A DNA stretch of 64,000 nt, taken from Paenibacillus etheri (lineage in GTDB: Bacteria > Bacillota > Bacilli > Paenibacillales > Paenibacillaceae). Shown piece by piece: positions 36,601-43,619 of the stretch; position 1 is the stretch's first letter, and each line of letters opens with the position of its first letter. The stretch lies in contig NZ_LCZJ02000076.1 of the NCBI RefSeq assembly GCF_001012825.1, positions 58,026-122,025 of the forward strand. Direction: 5' to 3'. The notes under the pieces were generated by a model, which had not been told where the DNA came from, did not search any database, and saw only the letters and a program-made list of their open reading frames with translations. The position numbers and the translations under genes are program-made.

Positions 36601-37934
36601 TGCTGCCACAGAAGCCGTCTAAAGTACAGGCTAATGTAGCATTCACAAAGGAAATGAAAGAAACGTACACTATCCTTGCGCCGCAGATGTCGCCCATTCA
36701 TTTTGAATTGTTCGAGCAGGTTTTCCGGGCTGCGGGATACCGTCTCAAGATACTTGAGACCACTGGACCTGAAGAGACGGAAGAAGGTCTTAGATACGTT
36801 AACAATGATGCATGTTATCCCGCAATTGTAACGATAGGGCAGATTCTGTCGGCACTGAAGAGTGGGGACTATGATCCGAATCGTACCGCTGTAATTATGT
36901 CACAGACGGGTGGAGGTTGCCGGGCGACGAACTATATTTCTTTGCTCCGCAAAGCCTTAAAGGATTCAGATCTCGAACAGATTCCTGTGATTTCGCTGAA
37001 TGCTTCTGGAATGGAGAACCAGCCGGGCTTCCGTATCAGTCTTAAGCTGGCGAACCGACTGATAGCTGCGGCTTGCTATGGTGATCTTATGATGCGGTTG
37101 TTAAATCACTATAGGCCGTATGAGGTTGTACCAGGGAGTGCTGAACGCTTATTCCGCAAAGGGATGGAGCGTTGTAAGGTCAGCTTACTGACCTTCTCGT
37201 TCCGAGAATACAAACGTCTGATTCGTGAAATTGTAGCTGATTTCTGTAAGCTGCCCGTTACAGGCATTACTAAACCAAGAGTGGGCATTGTTGGAGAAAT
37301 CCTGATTAAATTCCACCCGGATGCCAACAACCGCATCATCGAGATGATTGAGGCGGAGGGTGGAGAAGCGGTAATGCCAGACTTCTTAGACTTCATCTTT
37401 TACTGCGTGTATAATCCGATCTACAAAGCCGAGCAATTCGGCAAAAGCAAACGACTGGGATATATTAATCCGATGTTGATCTCCTATCTGGAGATTTACC
37501 GTAAGCCGATTAAGCTTGCGCTTGAGGACGCAGGACTGGCTAAAGGACGGGAAAATATTTATGGTCTTGCTGAGAAGGCAAGCCGACTGGTATCCGTAGG
37601 AAACCAGATGGGTGAGGGATGGTTCCTGACTGCAGAAATGATGGATCTGATGGATAATGGTGTGAATAATATTGCTTGTATTCAGCCGTTCGCCTGCTTG
37701 CCCAACCACATTACCGGGCGCGGAATGATTAAGGGCCTTAAGGAGTTATATCCAGGTGCAAATATCGTCGCCATTGATTATGATGCTGGAGTTAGTGTAG
37801 TTAACCAGGCGAATCGGATCAAGCTGATGATGTCGATTGCCAGCAGTCAGGAAGGGATTGCTGTATCTAATTTAGAACAATCAGTTAAACCGCTACAGCA
37901 GACCCTACTGGAAGGTTCATACAGTATGACCTGA
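33651..37934 (+). CDS. Giant acyl-CoA dehydratase activase-like protein (BcrAD/BadFG + DUF2229)
   Basis: 1427 residues. Two BcrA/HgdC-type ASKHA ATPase domains lie in tandem (GLDIGSTTAKLVV near residue 5, GIDAGSTTTKLVL near 323), each with a cluster-binding cysteine segment (ACAGGTGAF; ACSAGCGSFLESFA). A CxxC pair follows (GRCGRCGNNC), then DUF2229-type and HgdB-like regions with further cysteines. Activases of this kind pump electrons into 2-hydroxyacyl-CoA dehydratases using ATP; the fused form is widespread but its partner is unclear. No dehydratase gene is adjacent. GAGGTGG is 10 bases before the ATG at 33651; a GTG at 33645 is too close. Oxygen-sensitive chemistry is expected. Confidence 0.88.
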   Translation: MLRIGLDIGSTTAKLVVIERNTIVYQDYVRHYSDIKKAALSLLSDVQIRFPERGATLTVSGSSGLSLSKLGGVPFVQEVIACTKAIGELIPECDTAIELGGEDAKIIYLRGGIEQRMNTACAGGTGAFIDQMASLLQTDPAGLNELAEKHERIYPIASRCGVFAKSDVQPLLNEGARREDVAASIFQSIVNQTISGLACGRPIRGRVAFLGGPLTFLPALRQRFAETLELVESDILFPERSQYFVAIGSALSEADPTVLPLSGWITRIAAVDFTADRATDAELPPLFENPDELAAFRLRHGKASAARSDLAMYRGPCYLGIDAGSTTTKLVLTGSADEILHTFYGSNKGNPLYSVSEALKEMYQILPEGCYIAGSYVTGYGEGLIKAALWTDGGEVETVAHYKAASKFMPEVDFILDIGGQDMKCIKIRGGAIDSLMLNEACSAGCGSFLESFASALGLGIEAFAKSALEAAKPVNLGSRCTVFMNSKVKQVQKEGASLADLSAGLAYSVIKNALQKVMKIRNPEDLGRNIIVQGGTFYNEAVLRAFERLTGRTVVRPDIAGVMGAYGCALIAREQAGTDGKSTLLGPEEIANFKYEVSSGRCGRCGNNCALTISRFPDKSFYVTGNRCERGAGGRKEKNVLPNLMQYKYERFFDYEALPEADAARGTVGIPRTMNMFENYPFWHAFFTKLGYRVILSPKSSKKLYESGMDTIPSESICYPAKMAHGHVQSLIGKGVDFIFYPAVVYEKKEDEAADNHFNCPVVASYPEVIRNNMDGLKENGITLVSPFLTFDDRSALTKGLVKTFTGIPREEITLAVQAGLAEADRAKSDVRTKGEETLAYLASTGKKGILLCGHPYHADPEINHGIADMITGMGLAVLTEDSVCHLDRSEGDVSVVNQWTYHARMYRAARLAAVRTDLELVQLTSFGCGIDAITCDAVQDIMERHNKVYTLIKIDEISNLGAARIRLRSLLAAMREREKGKVLPQKPSKVQANVAFTKEMKETYTILAPQMSPIHFELFEQVFRAAGYRLKILETTGPEETEEGLRYVNNDACYPAIVTIGQILSALKSGDYDPNRTAVIMSQTGGGCRATNYISLLRKALKDSDLEQIPVISLNASGMENQPGFRISLKLANRLIAAACYGDLMMRLLNHYRPYEVVPGSAERLFRKGMERCKVSLLTFSFREYKRLIREIVADFCKLPVTGITKPRVGIVGEILIKFHPDANNRIIEMIEAEGGEAVMPDFLDFIFYCVYNPIYKAEQFGKSKRLGYINPMLISYLEIYRKPIKLALEDAGLAKGRENIYGLAEKASRLVSVGNQMGEGWFLTAEMMDLMDNGVNNIACIQPFACLPNHITGRGMIKGLKELYPGANIVAIDYDAGVSVVNQANRIKLMMSIASSQEGIAVSNLEQSVKPLQQTLLEGSYSMT

Positions 37935-37975
37935 GTTTTAAAAAATAAGGTAACCATATAGACGAACCGCCTATA

Positions 37976-38011
37976 AAAAGCGGACCAAGAATTCACTTGG
38001 TCCGCTTTTTT
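37976..38011. terminator. Terminator of the activase gene
   Basis: AAAAGCGGACCAAG and CTTGGTCCGCTTTT form a perfect stem with a 6-base loop, with further T. Confidence 0.92.
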
Positions 38012-38061
38012 GTATATTTAACGTATCCTTATAGTCCATTGCGTTCTTTCTGCAAGTAAAT

Positions 38062-38105
38062 GGGCGTCCACGAACCATAAAGGTTCCTTCGGACGCTCCT
38101 TTTTG
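38062..38105. terminator. Second hairpin with T run, serving either flank
   Basis: GGGCGTCCACGAACC (38062-38076) pairs with GGTTCCTTCGGACGCTCC (38082-38099), followed by TTTTT on the plus side. It lies just past the 3' end of the convergent zinc-ribbon gene. Confidence 0.7.
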
Positions 38106-38132
38106 TGCATCAGTGCGTTGAAGGAGCGCTGG

Positions 38133-38420
38133 TCACGCTCTCCATCGTTTCAGATGAGGCAGCTGTTCGGCGAGTAATTTACGGGCGACAGCCTCGTCCA
38201 TTCCTTCTTGAACCAGGTAGCCTGTACAAATGTCAGACATTTCTTGTATCGTAATGTCAGGCTGTTTGAATGCTCCATCTTCGTAGCAGTATACACAATA
38301 ATCCTCGATTTTTTGGCCTTCCTTGTCCGTTCCAAGCAAATCTTCCGTAGGCATAGGCATCCCACAACTTTGGCAAAATTTCGGCTGACCTTGCACTTGT
38401 CCTACATGCTCTTGTTCCAT
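38133..38420 (-). CDS. Putative zinc-ribbon protein
   Basis: 95 residues. Four cysteines in two knuckles (KFCQSCGMPM and DYCVYCYEDG) suggest one zinc site. A helical C-terminal half follows (DITIQEMSDICTGYLVQEGM). Small proteins with this zinc-ribbon occur next to many regulators, but the function is not known. The ATG at 38420 has AAAGGAG eight bases upstream; a GTG at 38429 overlaps it. It lies in the same direction as the WYL regulator gene upstream, about 97 bases away. Confidence 0.8.
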   Translation of the reverse strand: MEQEHVGQVQGQPKFCQSCGMPMPTEDLLGTDKEGQKIEDYCVYCYEDGAFKQPDITIQEMSDICTGYLVQEGMDEAVARKLLAEQLPHLKRWRA

Positions 38421-38516
38421 ATACAGCACTCCTTTAAATGTACGCGAAGCTTATGAGCACTCGCTTTAAGTACATTATAGAACTATGAATCTGACGACAT
38501 ACCGTCAGGTTTAAAG

Positions 38517-39461
38517 TTAGGTTGTATACTTTTTGGCAACCCCAAGAGCCAACTCTTTGAGCTTATGACGAATATGTTCCGGCTCTAGCACTTCTAAAGA
38601 CGTTCCGAAGCTGAGCAAGAAACCATAGAGCCATCCGTCCTCGGGATAATGGATGGACACGTTATATCCACCATGTCCGTCTGGCTGAAGCTCAGTGGAG
38701 TCAAAGCGATCTTCCGCAAGATGTCTGCCTTCAGCTGTGAAGTGCAGAAGGATTGGCGACACTACTGAGGCTGAAGTCACTCGCTGATAATCAGTGCTCC
38801 AGGGCAGCTCATGCATGTCCCTATCCTCTCTTATGAATTCCACGTTTTCTTTAACGAGTCCTTTCATACGATGCAGCTTGAATAATCTGAAGTCCTGGCG
38901 TTGCAGACAGTAGCCATACAAGTACCATGCTTGTCCTTTTAAGACTAAAGTATAGGGCTCGATAGAACGCTGACTGGATTGCCCGTCGGCATTGACATAA
39001 TCAAAGGCCACCGTCCTGTTTTCTTCCAGCGCCTCTTTTAAAGTTGCAATCTTCTCTTCTAGGATAGGCTGAAGCCCCCAAGGAGAGAAATCGATGATAA
39101 GCTGGGTCGTTTTGCTTCGGAAAGCGGCGGTCTGTGAGGGCGGGATTACGCTACTGATCTTCTCCATGAGCAGAGTATGTTCAGTTCCGCCATAAGAGGA
39201 GACGCTTTGCAGCGCGGAGAAAATATCAGCCAGCTCGCGGTCGGTCAATACATTGCGGTCTAACCGGTAGCCTTCCATAAGGCCTATGCCACCACCCGAT
39301 CCCTGATAGGTGACAATAGGAATTCCAGCGCCATTAATACTTTCAATATCACGGTAAATCGTACGCACGGACACTTCGAACATATCGGCGAGCTCTTTCG
39401 CCTGAATGAGACGCCGGTTCATTAGTAGAATGACGATAGAGAGCAATCGATCAATTTTCAA
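38517..39461 (-). CDS. YafY-type HTH/WYL-domain transcriptional regulator
   Basis: 314 residues. The N-terminal DeoR-type helix-turn-helix (QAKELADMFEVSVRTIYRDI) is followed by a hinge with QGSGGGIGLMEGY. The WYL domain (IEPYTLVLKGQAWYLYGYCL, FRLFKLHRMKGL) binds ligands or nucleic acid. A C-terminal WCX-like extension follows. The TTG start has AAAGGAGGG upstream. The target is unknown; the zinc-ribbon protein downstream and the broken MFS gene across the divergent gap are candidates. Confidence 0.88.
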   Translation of the reverse strand: MKIDRLLSIVILLMNRRLIQAKELADMFEVSVRTIYRDIESINGAGIPIVTYQGSGGGIGLMEGYRLDRNVLTDRELADIFSALQSVSSYGGTEHTLLMEKISSVIPPSQTAAFRSKTTQLIIDFSPWGLQPILEEKIATLKEALEENRTVAFDYVNADGQSSQRSIEPYTLVLKGQAWYLYGYCLQRQDFRLFKLHRMKGLVKENVEFIREDRDMHELPWSTDYQRVTSASVVSPILLHFTAEGRHLAEDRFDSTELQPDGHGGYNVSIHYPEDGWLYGFLLSFGTSLEVLEPEHIRHKLKELALGVAKKYTT

Positions 39462-39596
39462 AAGATAGAGCCCTCCTTTCGGAAAATTTCGTTATGTAAT
39501 GATGTACTACATCTTAGCAAATTCTTGAAAATAAAGCATTGTCATAAAATAATGATTCGACTAATATCTAATTAGATATTCATACAAATAGATAAA

Positions 39597-39919
39597 ATGA
39601 GGTTTACAATGATGGGTAAATATACAGTACAGGAATTTCAAGCGGGATATCTGTGCGTAGGGGCTTTTTATACAGCGCTTGGGATCGGGCTTAGTCTCTT
39701 TTTTTGCCGGACGATATGTAACAAAAGGACTGCTGAGTGTTGCGATTGGTGGGCTCATGATCGAAGGATTACTGCTGATGGGCATCAGTATTAGCAATCA
39801 TTTTGCGATCGCTTTTATGTTATATATTTTGTTATCTTTCGCCGGAGGGACGGGGAATGCTTGTCTGGGGGAGCAGGATTTTCTGGAATTGCTATACTGC
39901 TGGCAGGGTATGCGCTGAT
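39597..39919 (+). pseudogene. Truncated and frameshifted MFS transporter remnant
   Basis: The sequence FQAGYLCVGAFYTALGIGLSLFF runs to a T7 tract at about 39694-39700 and is then out of frame. Removing one T joins it to AGRYVTKGLLSVAIGGLMIE and further hydrophobic sequence, giving about three membrane helices of an MFS protein. Both ends are missing: it starts mid-domain without a ribosome binding site and stops at about 39919. It is probably a decayed transporter whose expression was once linked to the divergent WYL regulator. Confidence 0.65.
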
Positions 39920-39942
39920 ACGCAGTAAGAAGAGCGGTGAAT

Positions 39943-40611
39943 TCACCGCTCCTTGGAAGTTTTTTTAATCTGAGCCTGAATCCGAGTGGCAGCTTTGCTA
40001 GGGAATAGGCGGGCACGGATGTTTTTGCGGTAACGGTAAATGATCACAAGAGCTGCTATTACTGCACCACCAGAGATAATCCAAAGCGCATATGACTCGA
40101 ACAAATGGAAGATGCCCATCCACTGTGGACCAAACACCTTCCCAATGCTAAGAAACAGCACTACCCAAAATACCGCTCCACTATAAGCGTATAGGGCGAA
40201 TTTACGGAAGGGAAGCGCGATAATACCAGCAAAATAGCCAGTAAAGTGACGTACCCCTGGAATAAAATAACCGATAAAAATAAGAAAGCTGCCGTATTTC
40301 TCAAACCATTTCTGTGTTTTCTCTAGCTTAGTAGGCGAGAATAGAAACCATTTTCCATATCGCTGGATAAAGGGCATACCGGCTTTTAATCCGACAAAGT
40401 AGGTGAGGGTCATCCCAACTGTGGTGCCTGCAAAAGCAACTACAATTAGCGTAAAAAAATCAAGCCTCCCGGTATAGGAAAGGAAACCGGCAAACGCCAT
40501 AGTGGTCTCTCCGGGAAAGGGTAAGGCAATGAACTCGAGAAGTAATCCAAAGAATAATACGCTATATCCATATTTGGTGAACAATTCTTGTATAAAGCTC
40601 AGCATTTCCAT
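39943..40611 (-). CDS. DedA family membrane protein
   Basis: 222 residues with about five membrane segments. The DedA/SNARE-associated (VTT) signature is present: ALPFPGETTMAFAGFL, a loop with GKWFLFSPTKLEKTQKWF, and FIPGVRHFTGYFAG. DedA proteins act as lipid scramblases or flippases, including undecaprenyl-phosphate recycling. The N-terminal start is ambiguous (TTG 40629, ATG 40611, ATG 40605); the ATG at 40611 was used with GGAGAG upstream. It is divergent from the deacetylase gene. Confidence 0.88.
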   Translation of the reverse strand: MEMLSFIQELFTKYGYSVLFFGLLLEFIALPFPGETTMAFAGFLSYTGRLDFFTLIVVAFAGTTVGMTLTYFVGLKAGMPFIQRYGKWFLFSPTKLEKTQKWFEKYGSFLIFIGYFIPGVRHFTGYFAGIIALPFRKFALYAYSGAVFWVVLFLSIGKVFGPQWMGIFHLFESYALWIISGGAVIAALVIIYRYRKNIRARLFPSKAATRIQAQIKKTSKER

Positions 40612-40718
40612 ATGATTGTCACTCTCCAAGAGGCAGTTGCCTTATTCTATTTTACAGCTTGTCTTCATACAATCTACCAAATGGCTTTTAAGCCAATAGA
40701 ATGCTGGAGGTAGAGAAG

Positions 40719-42131
40719 ATGAAGGGTAATAAATGCGCACACAGCCGCCGAAAGTTGATAAGCGGATTGCTCGTTATGGTTGTAGTATTCATCGTAATGC
40801 TCGGATGGAGTCTAGGGGGAAATTTGAATTCTTGGGAGCTCCGATCCTTGCAGCCCGCTAGCGCGGAGTCTGTATCTGTTAAGAATAAACTTACCGTAGC
40901 GGCGATGCAAGATTTTCCATCTGCTGTAGAACCATTCGCTTCTACATCTCTGGAAGTTTACTCCTCTTCAAGCGCGGCCCTTACTGTGCCTCAACTCCCT
41001 CAAGCTAATGGGGTAGAGAAAATATCCAAGGTTTCGACAACGAGTTCTGCAATTACAGCTGCAAAAAAATCTAAAAAAACAGTCTATATTACATTTGACG
41101 ACGGACCCAGCGAAAACACCTTCAAAGTTCTTGAAATTTTACATCAGGAAGGTGTGAAGGCAACCTTTTTTGTCCTGGGTAATCAAGCTAAAAGCCATCC
41201 TGAGCTCATCGATACCATATGGGAACAAGGCCATGCTATTGGCAATCATACCTATAATCATAATTACCATGATTTATATAGTGGATTCAAGGAATTTTGG
41301 AATCAAATTAAACAGACAGAAGAAATTGTTCAGGGGATTACAGGGGTTCGTCCGCAGCTTATCCGCGCCCCAGGTGGAACCTATGATCATTTTGATCATA
41401 CCTACTTTAATTTATTGAAGCAAGCAGGTTATAGGGTGATGGATTGGACGGTGGATAGCGGCGATTCTAAACGGAAAGGCGTGCCAGCCTCAGAAATTTT
41501 GAAGGAATCCACAATGGATATGAAGTCTTCCCAGGTTATTTTGCTGCTGCATGATGGAGGCGGTCATCAAGAGAGCGTCAAAGCGCTGCCGGACATTATT
41601 GCACGCTATAAGGCGGCTGGATATGACTTTGGCCTATTGGATGAAACGGTGGAACCTGTACAATTTAGAGTCTCTTCAAAAGCCACGAATTTGGAGCGGA
41701 AAAAGCCTTCAGATGCTTGGGTCACCTCGAATATCATACCGAATGCGGGGCTATTTGGGCCTGGAAAGCCACTGGTTCTGGAGGTTGGGAAGCTGGAGAC
41801 GAAGCTGAATCCCGGGGAATATTCTGTGCGAAATGGACAGTATATGGTTCCGCTTCGTGCTGTAATTGAACGGCTTGGAGGGCGAGTTAGCTGGGATGTG
41901 AATAGTCGAAGTGGAGAAATAGATTGGAACGGAAAAGCGATCATTGCCGATGTAATGAACAAACAATTGGTTCTAAACCATCCTGATATAAGTCAGAAGA
42001 TAATCGATGCGAGGGTAGAAATGATTGGTGGATCGATCTGGGTATCGCTACGAGAACTATTGGAGGCATCAGGTCATCCTCCGCTTAATATAAGCGTTAC
42101 TGAAGTAGAGCGCCGAGTAAAAACATTCTGA
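40719..42131 (+). CDS. Polysaccharide deacetylase with copper-amine-oxidase-like domain
   Basis: 470 residues. An N-terminal membrane anchor or signal (about 14-35) is followed by a spacer rich in Ser/Ala and then a NodB domain: ITFDDGPSENT with the metal Asp and catalytic Asp, NHTYNH for the histidine pair, and RAPGGTYD. The enzyme likely deacetylates peptidoglycan or another GlcNAc polymer. The C-terminal stalk domain (GQYMVPLRAVIERLGGRVSW) is the same type as on the GDSL esterase at 27.7 kb. GGAGGT at 40706-40711 supports the ATG at 40719. Confidence 0.9.
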   Translation: MKGNKCAHSRRKLISGLLVMVVVFIVMLGWSLGGNLNSWELRSLQPASAESVSVKNKLTVAAMQDFPSAVEPFASTSLEVYSSSSAALTVPQLPQANGVEKISKVSTTSSAITAAKKSKKTVYITFDDGPSENTFKVLEILHQEGVKATFFVLGNQAKSHPELIDTIWEQGHAIGNHTYNHNYHDLYSGFKEFWNQIKQTEEIVQGITGVRPQLIRAPGGTYDHFDHTYFNLLKQAGYRVMDWTVDSGDSKRKGVPASEILKESTMDMKSSQVILLLHDGGGHQESVKALPDIIARYKAAGYDFGLLDETVEPVQFRVSSKATNLERKKPSDAWVTSNIIPNAGLFGPGKPLVLEVGKLETKLNPGEYSVRNGQYMVPLRAVIERLGGRVSWDVNSRSGEIDWNGKAIIADVMNKQLVLNHPDISQKIIDARVEMIGGSIWVSLRELLEASGHPPLNISVTEVERRVKTF

Positions 42132-42188
42132 AAAAGAGCTGAGGCTGTCTAGTAAAAAGAAAAAACAAATGTCTGGGCACCCTTTTTC

Positions 42189-43619
42189 ATGGGAAGAATA
42201 GATAGTAATAAGTTCCTGAGCTGGGAACAAGTCTATGACCAAAGGATGGGTGTCCCATTGTCCTCTTCATCACTAATTGATCAACTGAAGAAAGATGCCG
42301 GAAGTGTCAAAAGCTTCTCTTATCCGCGTAGCCGAAGTGCTCTGATGGAATGGTTAAGGATGCTAACTGTGGCTGGAATTATAGGTGCTTTATATGCTTG
42401 GCGAGGGGGCCCGTCTTTGCTGTTTCTCCTGATTGTTGTTGGAGTGATTATGCTTGGTGGATTAATGCTTCAGCTCTCTGGTCCGCGGACGATTAAGCTA
42501 GTTCGTACAATTACTCCTGCAAGACCGATGGCTGGAAATACACTTCATGTGAAGGTACAGCTGAGCTTCTCTTCTCGGTTGCCTCTCCCTTGGATGACCA
42601 TTGCCGATTATTGGGGCGATAGCCATCATCAAAAGCTGCTATTTCCTGGATTCAAACGTTCTTTTTCATACACATACACGATTGAAAATTTATCTCGCGG
42701 CAATCATCATCTGCTGGGCTGTAGAGTAACTTGGGGGGATTTTCCGGGTTGGTTCACAGGGAGATCTGAACCGGGTGGAGGACAGAGTTTTAAGGTGCTG
42801 CCAGCCCCTTTATACTTTGGTGGAGCTGTACCAGATAGCGGTTTTATGCCGGGAGACACCTTGTATTCTAGACGGGGAAGAAGCATCAGTGATGAGGCTT
42901 TGGAATCCAGGGATTATGAGCCAGGAGATCCACTTAGCCGAATTCATTGGAAGAATAGTGCACGAACGGGAGCGCTGCAGAGCAAAGTTCCAGAGAGGGA
43001 AAAGGCAAGAATGACCTGTATCGTGCTCTCTAATGACCCGCTCGGCTACGAGGTTCCTACAGATGCCCTTAAACCTCGTGGAAGCCGGGACGATTCGCCT
43101 CCAGCATTTGAGAAAGCGGTGTCGACAGCGATGGGGCTGATGCTTTCCGCTGAGCGTTCAGGTGCTTATGTTCAGTTGTTCAGCGGCGGTTGGCCAGAAG
43201 GTATGGCTAGACATGAAGGGCTGGGCAAAATCCCAGGGAGAGTGCTGGACATTCTTACTGGAATTTCCCTGGATGGCACTAGAAACCTGTCACTGCTGCT
43301 TGATGATGCTTCCCGAGGCTGGATTCCGGGGATGACAGTAGCCATTATTACGGGACGACTAGAAGAGGAATCTGCCAAGGTTATCGCCAAGTTCTTGATG
43401 CAAGGTGTAAAGGTGGAGCTTTATTACGCCTGGGACCAATCAGCACCGAAGCCAGGGGAGGCTAAGGTACTGGAGAATCGTCAGCCTGGGAGGGGAACTG
43501 TCGGAGACAGTTTGGCTCGTCTCGGAGCACGAATGTATTGTCTGGATGATGCATTACCAGCATTCAGATTCAGGGAGGTAGAGTTCCATGAATCATCCGG
43601 AAAACCAACGCTACGGTAA
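42189..43619 (+). CDS. DUF58 domain-containing membrane protein
   Basis: 476 residues. Two membrane helices (about 57-75 and 77-93) are followed by a large domain with the DUF58 signature YEPGDPLSRIHWKNSARTG. These proteins normally sit with a MoxR AAA ATPase and a transglutaminase. The transglutaminase gene overlaps its 3' end by 32 bases, but no MoxR gene precedes it. The first 52 residues are atypical for the family and the ATG at 42189 has no ribosome binding site; the ATG at 42345 gives a more usual MEWLRMLTVAG start, also without a good site. Confidence 0.8.
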   Translation: MGRIDSNKFLSWEQVYDQRMGVPLSSSSLIDQLKKDAGSVKSFSYPRSRSALMEWLRMLTVAGIIGALYAWRGGPSLLFLLIVVGVIMLGGLMLQLSGPRTIKLVRTITPARPMAGNTLHVKVQLSFSSRLPLPWMTIADYWGDSHHQKLLFPGFKRSFSYTYTIENLSRGNHHLLGCRVTWGDFPGWFTGRSEPGGGQSFKVLPAPLYFGGAVPDSGFMPGDTLYSRRGRSISDEALESRDYEPGDPLSRIHWKNSARTGALQSKVPEREKARMTCIVLSNDPLGYEVPTDALKPRGSRDDSPPAFEKAVSTAMGLMLSAERSGAYVQLFSGGWPEGMARHEGLGKIPGRVLDILTGISLDGTRNLSLLLDDASRGWIPGMTVAIITGRLEEESAKVIAKFLMQGVKVELYYAWDQSAPKPGEAKVLENRQPGRGTVGDSLARLGARMYCLDDALPAFRFREVEFHESSGKPTLR

